A DNA stretch of 8,328 nt, from assembly GCF_043951915.1 (NCBI RefSeq), contig NZ_JBINJD010000196.1:1-8328 (forward strand). The letters are read 5' to 3'. This document shows positions 1 through 8,328 of this stretch, one piece after another. Position 1 is the first letter of the stretch; each line of letters begins with the position of its first letter. Below the pieces are notes generated by a model. That model was not told where the DNA came from. It saw only the letters and a program-made list of their open reading frames with translations, and did no database searches. Both the position numbers and the translations under genes were made by a program. The stretch is from Alienimonas sp043951915. GTDB taxonomy: Bacteria; Planctomycetota; Planctomycetia; Planctomycetales; Planctomycetaceae.

Positions 1-1202
1 AGACGGCCCCGCCCGCCCTTTCCGGCCGCTGCGGGGGCCGCGACCGCCGGGCGGCCGGCGGCCGGCCGGGTGAAGGGTCGCTCCGCCGCCGTCAGCGGCT
101 CCGCGGTTTCCAGTTGCTCGGCCAATACGGCGAGCGTCGGCTCCGACTCGTCGGCGTCCGCGGAGAGCCGGCGGGTAATCCGCTCCGCGGCCTCGATCGG
201 GCTCACGTCGCAGTCGAGGATCGTGAACGGCGCGCCCGTCCGCTCGGCGAGTTCCGCGAACGGCCGGCGCTGCCGCTCCTTCAGGCAGGCGGCGTCGACC
301 ACGACCGGCCAACCGTCCCGCAGCGCATCCCCGGCGAGGACCCTCAGCCGGGAGTACGTCGGCCCCGTCCGCCGCCGCGAGTACCGGTGCTCCGCCCAAC
401 CTTGAGGCAGGTTCGGCAGCCGCACCCGCTCGGCGTCCGACCGGAGCCAGACCGCCCCGGTCTCTGCGGCGAACCGTCGGGCGGCGGTGGTCTTCCCGGC
501 CGCCGTGACCCCGTGCGTGATCGCCAGGAGCGGCGGGTCGCCTTCCGCGAACGGCTCGGCCTCCGCGAGGTACTCCGCCGAACCCGGCTCCGACGGCCGC
601 CCCGCGGAGTCCCGCGGATAGAGTTCGTGCACCAACGCACGCACGGCGGCCCGGCCGACGAAGTAGAACCGCAGGACGTCCAACGCTTCGTAATCGCCGG
701 AGGCCTCCAAGTAAGCGGCGAGCGTCTGCCGGGACAGATCGACCCGGCCGCGGGCGGCGAGGTCGGTGACGGCGAAGGCGAGGTCGGCGGCGACGTCCGT
801 CCGCCGGAGGTCGTCGTCGAACTCCAACGCGTCGAACGCCCGGAAGCCTGCCGGCGTCCACAGCAGGTTGTCGACGTTCAGATCGCCGTGGCAGAGGCGG
901 TACGCCCCGGCTTCGGCCCGGGCGGCGAATCGGTCGGCATGTTCCCGGAGGAAGCCGGCGGCCCACCGGCCGAGCGCGTCCACGCGCCGCCGCCCAACCG
1001 AGCCCAGACGCTGCCGCAGGGCGTCGAGCGCGGCGTCCAGGATGCGGCGGTTCCACCCGACCGGGTCGGCGGGGGCGTCCGTCCGCTCGGCGTCCGCGTG
1101 CCACGCGGCGATCCGGCGTCCCGGCCGCCGCGCGTCGTCCTCGGTCACGGCCCCGGCGGCCAGCCGGGCGGACATCAGCCGCTCCGCCGGGAACTGTTTC
1201 AT
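1..1202 (-). CDS. C-terminal fragment of the APH-like kinase / P-loop ATPase (partial at left edge)
   Basis: Downstream of the internal TAG the same frame stays open to the window edge. It contains the APH-like catalytic loop HGDLNVDN, the DALEFDDD metal-binding region and the P-loop GVTAAGKTT, so most catalytic parts lie in this piece. Possible restart codons are ATG 1200-1202 (MKQFPAERLM), GTG 1206-1208 and GTG 1263-1265. None has a well-spaced SD; the purines before 1202 are adjacent to the ATG. The start given is therefore a guess. A protein starting here would lack about 120 N-terminal residues, including part of the ATP-binding lobe of the APH fold. The last residues before the edge are Arg/Pro/Gly-rich with no recognisable domain, so the true stop is probably just outside. 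Confidence 0.5.
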   Translation of the reverse strand, partial: MKQFPAERLMSARLAAGAVTEDDARRPGRRIAAWHADAERTDAPADPVGWNRRILDAALDALRQRLGSVGRRRVDALGRWAAGFLREHADRFAARAEAGAYRLCHGDLNVDNLLWTPAGFRAFDALEFDDDLRRTDVAADLAFAVTDLAARGRVDLSRQTLAAYLEASGDYEALDVLRFYFVGRAAVRALVHELYPRDSAGRPSEPGSAEYLAEAEPFAEGDPPLLAITHGVTAAGKTTAARRFAAETGAVWLRSDAERVRLPNLPQGWAEHRYSRRRTGPTYSRLRVLAGDALRDGWPVVVDAACLKERQRRPFAELAERTGAPFTILDCDVSPIEAAERITRRLSADADESEPTLAVLAEQLETAEPLTAAERPFTRPAAGRPAVAAPAAAGKGGRGR

Positions 1203-1304
1203 CTCCACCGCCCATTCGATCGGCCGCCCGTCGGCCCCGTCCTCCGCGGCCGCCGTTCCCGCCACGCCCTGGTCCGCGGGCGTGACGTGCAGGGTGCCGT
1301 TCTG

Positions 1305-1307
1305 CTA
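1305..1307 (-). other. in-frame amber (TAG) codon inside the kinase gene
   Basis: The minus-strand context is ATC ACC TAG CAG AAC GGC, with family-like sequence in the same frame on both sides. One base change would restore a sense codon, for example GAG (Glu), CAG (Gln) or AAG (Lys). The ATPase, csrA and response-regulator genes in this window all end in TAG, so TAG is an ordinary stop here and wholesale reassignment is unlikely. Confidence 0.85.
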
Positions 1308-1568
1308 GGTGATCGCCGCGACCCCACGGTACAGGTCGCCGGCGAGCACCCGGTTCACCTCGATCTCCCGGCGGCAGAGACGCTCCCGGTCCTCGAGGCG
1401 GCGGGCGTCTGTGAACCCGAAGTCGACCGCCTTCTTGATTTTGTAGGCCCGCGGCCCGGTCAACACGACCCAGGACAGGTGTGTCTCCCGGAGCCTCAGA
1501 CCCGAAGTCGGATGCGAAAACGAGGCGGCGGTGAACGTGCCGAAGGGGAGGCGGATCGAGGGGGCCAT
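1305..1568 (-). CDS. N-terminal fragment (87 aa) of the APH-like kinase, ending at the internal TAG
   Basis: This is the part that would be translated if the TAG at 1305-1307 acts as a stop. It starts at ATG and carries the N-terminal signature of the COG2187 family (RETHLSWVVLTGPRAYKIKK, then RREIEVNRVLAGDLY). It lacks the catalytic loop and the P-loop, so alone it should have no kinase activity. It would be read as a small hypothetical protein by a gene caller, but it is better treated as the first piece of the gene at 1-1568. Its family match is strong; whether it exists as a separate protein is unknown. Confidence 0.55.
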   Translation of the reverse strand: MAPSIRLPFGTFTAASFSHPTSGLRLRETHLSWVVLTGPRAYKIKKAVDFGFTDARRLEDRERLCRREIEVNRVLAGDLYRGVAAIT

Positions 1569-1598
1569 CGTGAGTTCCGGAGAGGTGGGGGGGCGTCC

Positions 1599-2582
1599 TC
1601 AACGGTTGCACGGGTCGTGCCGATCGCCGTTATGCTGTTGGGGTAGAGTTTCGTAGACCGCCTGCGTCCCGAACGTGCGGGTCCGCACCGCCCGGCGGGC
1701 GTCCCGGCAGAATGCGAGCCGGGTCAGCCGCCCCCGCCAGTACGGCCGTTTGCCGCCGGGTTCGAGCCAAGCCGTCTCGCCGAGCGTCGGCACGAGGACC
1801 CCGCCGCGGCGACGGTAGCGGTCGAACCGACCGATCCAGGGCGTCGGCACGGGAACGCCTCCGACGAGCCGCGTCCGGGCGTTCGCCCGTACCGACTCGA
1901 CGAGCCCGTCCTCGCCGAAGCGGAACTGCAGCCGGACCTCCATCATCCCGTCGCGGAGGGTCGCCCAGGCGGCGCGTTCGCCGTCCGGGCTCCACCGCAG
2001 GCGGGACGAGGGCCGAAGACCCCACGGGGACCACGGCGCCTCCGCCAGATATCGCATCAACTCGGCCTCGGCCAACAAGGGGCCGTCGGCGGAGGCGACC
2101 GGGACGACGCCGAACAGCCTCGCTTCCAACAGGCCGCTCCCGCCGAGGTAGGCGTCGCAGACACGGACCGGAACGAATGGCGCCGCGGAGACGGCGGCGT
2201 CCCAGAGGAATCCAGGCCGGACGGTCGCGACCCACTGGCGCGACGTGAACGGTCGCCAGCGTGCCTCCGGCCCCATCTCGGCGAGGTTCAGTTCGCCCTC
2301 GTGCCGCAACTCGACAACGGCGGGCGCCGGCACGTCCCGGACGCCGACCCGATGGAGATACGTGGCGACCGGCGGCGGCAGGGCCCCGTCGCCGTGGCCG
2401 GCCGGCGTCGCGATCTCGCGGTCCGGGGCGACGAGCCGTCGCAGCCGTCGTCGCCTGCGGACGCACCAGAGGGCCGCCCCGCCCCCGCGGAGCGCGCCAT
2501 AGGCCGCGGCGGCTCCCACGCCCCCACAGACCAACCCTGCGAGGAACGGATTGCGGGCGGACGGACTGGGCGCGGCGGTCAC
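1599..2582 (-). CDS. DUF6544 family protein with N-terminal membrane segment
   Basis: A 327-residue protein of unknown function that I recognise as DUF6544-like. A hydrophobic Gly/Ala-rich segment (about 12-40) followed by an Arg-rich stretch (about 42-49) suggests an N-terminal membrane anchor with the basic flank in the cytoplasm. The main domain covers about 65-290. Typical features are FTSRQWVATVRPGFLWDA (about 112-129), the DAYLGGSGLLEARLFG region (143-158), AELMRYLAEAPWSPWGL (173-189), the PWIGRF segment (248-253) and a late YWRG motif. The start is GTG 2580-2582, supported by an SD-like AAAGGAA at 2592-2598 with 9 bp spacing. The stop is TGA. It lies 73 bp after the ATPase stop and 30 bp before the kinase start, so the three genes probably form one transcription unit. 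I cannot name a biochemical role, and no catalytic residues are recognisable. Confidence 0.8.
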   Translation of the reverse strand: MTAAPSPSARNPFLAGLVCGGVGAAAAYGALRGGGAALWCVRRRRRLRRLVAPDREIATPAGHGDGALPPPVATYLHRVGVRDVPAPAVVELRHEGELNLAEMGPEARWRPFTSRQWVATVRPGFLWDAAVSAAPFVPVRVCDAYLGGSGLLEARLFGVVPVASADGPLLAEAELMRYLAEAPWSPWGLRPSSRLRWSPDGERAAWATLRDGMMEVRLQFRFGEDGLVESVRANARTRLVGGVPVPTPWIGRFDRYRRRGGVLVPTLGETAWLEPGGKRPYWRGRLTRLAFCRDARRAVRTRTFGTQAVYETLPQQHNGDRHDPCNR

Positions 2583-2591
2583 GGCCGACGG

Positions 2592-2598
2592 TTCCTTT
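2592..2598 (-). promoter_or_regulatory. Shine-Dalgarno site for the DUF6544 gene
   Basis: On the minus strand AAAGGAA lies 9 bases before GTG 2580-2582. It decides in favour of this GTG start. It is one of only two clear SD sequences in the window. Confidence 0.6.
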
Positions 2599-2655
2599 CG
2601 ATCGAGGAGAATGCAGTGAGGCTCAGGCCGCGTCCCGCACGGCGGCGCCGGCGGC

Positions 2656-5418
<2,763 letters not shown>

Positions 5419-5697
5419 GTCGTCGGCCGGGCGGGCGTGCGGGGGGCGTCCTGCGCGGACGGCGGAGCCGGGGGCGACGTGAGGGCGGAGGACACGGCGG
5501 CGGAGGACGGTGCGGCGGGACGACCGGCGGGCGATCCGCCGCCGCCCGGGTCAGCAGGTTCGGCGCCGAATCCGCCCGGGCCCCGTCCGTCCGCCGCGGG
5601 CCGCCGGGCCTGTCGCCCGGGCCGGGCGGGGTTTTCCGACAGCCCACGAACGGGCGGGGGCGGGCGGGCAGGCGGCGCGCCGTCAGGGCTCATGCGG

Positions 5698-5715
5698 GCG
5701 TGCGGAGCCGCACGC
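5698..5715. repeat. 18-bp near-perfect dyad, candidate operator or enhancer site
   Basis: GCGTGCGG-AG-CCGCACGC has two 8-bp inverted half-sites around a 2-bp centre. As RNA it could also fold as a 7-bp stem with a 4-base loop, but no T-run follows on either strand, which argues against an intrinsic terminator. Its centre is about 155 bp before the start site predicted from the sigma-54-like element, a spacing that would suit an enhancer-binding regulator. That role is inference. Confidence 0.4.
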
Positions 5716-5834
5716 TCGCTCCCCGGGCAAGGCGGAGCAAAAAAACCGCCCACGTCCCCTTCCGCCGCTGACGCTGTGAAATAGGCCCCCGAGGCAGTTC
5801 GCTGCCGTCGCCGTCCCGGACCGCGACTCCGAAA

Positions 5835-5850
5835 CGGCACGCCGCGTGCA
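5835..5850 (+). promoter_or_regulatory. sigma-54-like -24/-12 promoter element ahead of csrA
   Basis: CGGCACGCCGCGTGCA matches the sigma-54 consensus TGGCACG-N4-TTGCA at GGCACG and TGCA. GG (5836-5837) and GC (5848-5849) are separated by exactly 10 bases, as sigma-54 requires. Mismatches are C for the first T and G for the first T of TTGC. The predicted start is near 5861, giving a leader of about 85 bases. A sigma-54 activator is encoded nearby at 6821-8257. A chance match is possible in this GC-rich DNA. Confidence 0.4.
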
Positions 5851-5862
5851 AAAGCGGGCATG

Positions 5863-5890
5863 CGGCCCCGTTCGACCCGGACGGGGGCCG
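5863..5890 (+). promoter_or_regulatory. csrA leader hairpin with GGA in the loop
   Basis: CGGCCCC (5863-5869) pairs with GGGGCCG (5884-5890), a 7-bp stem around a 14-base loop that contains CCCGGACG. CsrA is known to bind GGA in hairpin loops, and a second GGA lies in the csrA SD at 5935-5937. The arrangement would suit autoregulation. This is inferred from sequence only. Confidence 0.35.
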
Positions 5891-5932
5891 ACGGACCGAC
5901 GCGACGTACTCCCCACCGCAGCATTTCGCACC

Positions 5933-5940
5933 AAGGAAGG
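5933..5940 (+). promoter_or_regulatory. Shine-Dalgarno site of csrA, overlapping a CsrA-type GGA motif
   Basis: AAGGAAGG lies 5 bases before ATG 5946, and its AAGGA core is 8 bases away. It is a strong ribosome binding site and fixes the start. With the preceding C it reads CAAGGA, resembling the core of the known CsrA binding consensus (ACARGGAU), so CsrA could block its own translation. Confidence 0.65.
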
Positions 5941-5945
5941 CCACG

Positions 5946-6119
5946 ATGCTCCTGCTCACCCGGAAGACCGGCGAAGAGATCCTGATCGGCGACTCCATCC
6001 GCGTCTCCATCCAGCGGACGGCGACGGGGCACGTGCGGGTGGGGATCGAGGCCCCGAAGGAGGTTCGCATCGCCCGCGGGGAACTGGCGGAACCGCCGTT
6101 GGCCGCGAAACCGCGGTAG
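5946..6119 (+). CDS. csrA: carbon storage regulator CsrA
   Basis: A 57-residue protein, short enough to be missed by automated ORF calls. It begins MLLLTRKTGEEILIGDSIRV, closely matching the CsrA/RsmA start, and continues with the GIEAPKEVRIARGEL region. The RNA-contact residues known from E. coli CsrA, Leu4, Arg6 and Arg44, are present at the same positions. The family forms a beta-stranded homodimer that binds GGA motifs in mRNA leaders and usually blocks ribosome access. The C-terminal tail after residue 48 is short and Pro/Ala-rich. The start is ATG with a strong SD, and the stop is TAG. The gene stands alone on the plus strand, divergent from the ATPase and convergent with the transporter. 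No fliW or flagellar gene is in view. Upstream sequence suggests sigma-54 control and self-binding. Confidence 0.95.
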   Translation: MLLLTRKTGEEILIGDSIRVSIQRTATGHVRVGIEAPKEVRIARGELAEPPLAAKPR

Positions 6120-6129
6120 CTCCGTCCCG

Positions 6130-6192
6130 CGGCGTCGCCTCGGCCGCGTCGCCGGGTCCGTGTGGCACTTCATGGTCGGTCAGGCGACGCCG
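6130..6192. repeat. 11-bp inverted repeat between convergent csrA and transporter genes
   Basis: CGGCGTCGCCT (6130-6140) is complementary to AGGCGACGCCG (6182-6192), with a 41-base spacer. The right arm includes the last codons and most of the stop codon of the transporter gene. It sits where two convergent transcripts end, so it might act as a shared end structure. It lacks T-runs, so it is not a classical intrinsic terminator. Confidence 0.3.
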
Positions 6193-6776
6193 GACAGCAG
6201 CCGACCGCAGAGATAGGCGAGGGCCGCCGCCGCCCCGCCAATCGCCAGCGATTCGAGCCCGGATCGCCACCACCGCGTGCGGACGACCAACGCTTTGGCG
6301 GCTCCGATCCCGAAGAACGTGCCCGCCGTCAGGGCAGCGCTGACGCTCGCGGCGGGTCCCCCCGCGATCCCGCCTAACAAGTAAGGCAGGAGCGGCACGG
6401 CCCCGGCGGCGGCGAACGTGGCGAAGGTGACCCCGGCGGCCGTCAGCGGGCCCGGCGGGGCGGCGCCGGGGGCGCCCTCGGCGACGGGAGCCCCCCCCTC
6501 CGGGGGAAAACCGCTTGAGACTGAAGCGGTTCGCTGTCGGTCCGCCTTGGTGGCGAGGTAGTTTCCGGCGGCCATGCTGAATCCGTCCCCGACGAGATTC
6601 GCCGCGCCGAGGATGAGCACGATCCGCGGTGAGAGCCCGGCGCCCTCCACGCCGGAAACCACCGCGAAGGTCGTCACGGTCCCGTCCGTCGCCCCGTACA
6701 CGGCATCGCGGAGGTAGCGGCCTAGGGCCGCCAGTCGCGGGGCGGCGGGCCCCTTGTGCGGGGCGGGTTTCGGCAC
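6180..6776 (-). CDS. VIT1/CCC1 family Fe2+/Mn2+ transporter, short form without metal-binding domain
   Basis: A 198-residue membrane protein of the vacuolar iron transporter (VIT1/CCC1) family, which moves Fe2+ or Mn2+, often by proton antiport. The TM1 signature GATDGTVTTFAVVSG (about 28-42) and TM2 signature NLVGDGFSMAAGNYLATK (60-77) carry the conserved Asp and Met. TM3 (about 112-133), TM4 (about 145-165) and TM5, with RSGLESLAIGGAAAALAY (171-188), follow. Between TM2 and TM3 the family usually has a helical cytosolic metal-binding domain rich in Glu. Here it is replaced by about 30 Gly/Pro/Ala-rich residues (81-110) with only two Glu. The start is GTG 6774-6776 with no SD, and the stop is TGA. 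It lies 44 bp downstream of the response regulator on the same strand, so co-transcription and metal-related control are plausible. Confidence 0.88.
   Translation of the reverse strand: MPKPAPHKGPAAPRLAALGRYLRDAVYGATDGTVTTFAVVSGVEGAGLSPRIVLILGAANLVGDGFSMAAGNYLATKADRQRTASVSSGFPPEGGAPVAEGAPGAAPPGPLTAAGVTFATFAAAGAVPLLPYLLGGIAGGPAASVSAALTAGTFFGIGAAKALVVRTRWWRSGLESLAIGGAAAALAYLCGRLLSGVA
6509..6531 (-). repeat. terminator-like hairpin inside the transporter coding sequence
   Basis: On the minus (coding) strand AACCGCTT, a 7-base loop CAGTCTC, and AAGCGGTT form a perfect 8-bp stem, and TT follows so the run reads GGTTTTCC. It is AT-richer than its surroundings and falls in the linker that replaces the metal-binding domain. 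It could attenuate transcription or be a remnant of a small repeat. Neither is shown. Confidence 0.5.
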
Positions 6777-6820
6777 GGTCGGCGGCGCGTTCGGGGAAAA
6801 TGAAGAGCGGACCGCGGCGC

Positions 6821-8257
<1,437 letters not shown>

Positions 8258-8328
8258 GGGCGTACGGGGCGGGGGGGACGAACGACGGGCGGCGGGGGAA
8301 CCGGCGGCGGGGCGCCCCCGGGCGGCCC

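Larger units (their letters stand above)
1..1568 (-). pseudogene. APH-like kinase / P-loop ATP-binding two-domain protein, interrupted by in-frame TAG, partial at left edge
   Basis: The minus frame starting at ATG 1566-1568 stays open to position 1 (at least 522 codons), except for one TAG at 1305-1307 (codon 88). It matches the COG2187/COG0645 layout, usually a little over 500 residues. The N-terminal segment has the family motif LTGPRAYKIKKAVDFGF. An aminoglycoside-phosphotransferase-like domain follows, with catalytic loop HGDLNVDN (about 227-234) and metal-binding region DALEFDDD (from about 246). A C-terminal P-loop kinase domain has Walker A GVTAAGKTT (about 353-361). Motifs on both sides of the TAG share one frame, so there is no frameshift. 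These families are presumed small-molecule kinases, but the substrate is unknown and antibiotic resistance should not be assumed. The start lies 30 bp after the DUF6544 stop, suggesting one transcript. No good SD is seen. The C-terminal end lies beyond the window. The gene could be a recent pseudogene, a sequencing error or a readthrough gene. Confidence 0.8.
5419..5945. other. 527-bp divergent intergenic region between the ATPase and csrA
   Basis: No convincing gene is seen on either strand. The open frames here are Arg/Pro/Gly-rich products of base composition, and one minus-strand frame merely mirrors csrA. The half nearer the ATPase (5419-5690) is almost pure G+C with short repeats, for example GGCGGAGGAC at 5484-5493 and 5499-5508. 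The half nearer csrA holds a dyad (5698-5715), an A7 tract (5739-5745), a sigma-54-like element (5835-5850) and a hairpin (5863-5890). It must contain the promoters of both divergent units. I see no sigma-70 consensus I would defend. Confidence 0.6.

Noticed and set aside
1..1568. Aminoglycoside resistance gene
   Set aside because: The APH-like fold with a C-terminal P-loop kinase domain belongs to a broad family of unknown substrate. There is no resistance-cassette context or mobile element.
114..1646. 510-codon plus-strand open frame opposite the kinase gene
   Set aside because: Arg/Pro/Gly-rich product without motifs. The minus strand carries clear APH and P-loop motifs in the same region.
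5484..5508. Direct repeat GGCGGAGGAC, two copies 15 bp apart
   Set aside because: Only two copies in almost pure G+C DNA. There are too few for an array and no other signal.
5419..5945. RNA gene or CRISPR array in the long intergenic region
   Set aside because: No tRNA arms, rRNA-like sequence or regularly spaced repeats are present.
5690..6070. 126-codon minus-strand frame across the csrA 5' region
   Set aside because: Its Ser/Arg-rich part is the antisense image of csrA, and the rest is unrecognisable.

Overview
The window is very GC-rich and carries six genes. Four of them appear to start with GTG, and most lack a clear Shine-Dalgarno (SD) sequence. The composition, the stand-alone csrA, the DUF6544 protein and the sigma-54 response regulator suggest a GC-rich planctomycete or similar bacterium. 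This is an inference from style only; the window has no rRNA or other taxonomic marker.

Layout. (1) About 1-5418, minus strand: a co-directional cluster read right to left. It holds a P2-type (SERCA/PacL-like, probably Ca2+) ATPase at 2656-5418, a DUF6544 membrane-anchored protein at 1599-2582, and a two-domain aminoglycoside-phosphotransferase-like/P-loop kinase protein at 1-1568. The last gene keeps one reading frame and its key motifs but is cut by a single in-frame TAG at codon 88, and it runs off the left edge. (2) 5419-5945: a 527-bp divergent intergenic region with no convincing gene. It contains an 18-bp dyad, an A7 tract, a sigma-54-like -24/-12 element and a GGA-loop hairpin ahead of csrA. 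(3) 5946-6119, plus strand: csrA, 57 codons, with a good SD. (4) 6180-6776 and 6821-8257, minus strand: a short VIT1/CCC1-type Fe2+/Mn2+ transporter that lacks the cytosolic metal-binding insert, and upstream of it an NtrC-type sigma-54 response regulator. The two are 44 bp apart and probably co-transcribed.

How the parts may fit. The left cluster combines a cation pump with two poorly understood proteins. The right side pairs an enhancer-binding regulator with a metal transporter, convergent with csrA. The csrA leader carries features that would suit sigma-54 activation plus CsrA self-binding, but these are short-motif inferences in a GC-rich background.

I see no clear new multi-gene system. 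The most unusual points are the in-frame amber codon in an otherwise intact kinase gene, and a terminator-like hairpin inside the transporter gene exactly where the family's metal-binding domain is missing.
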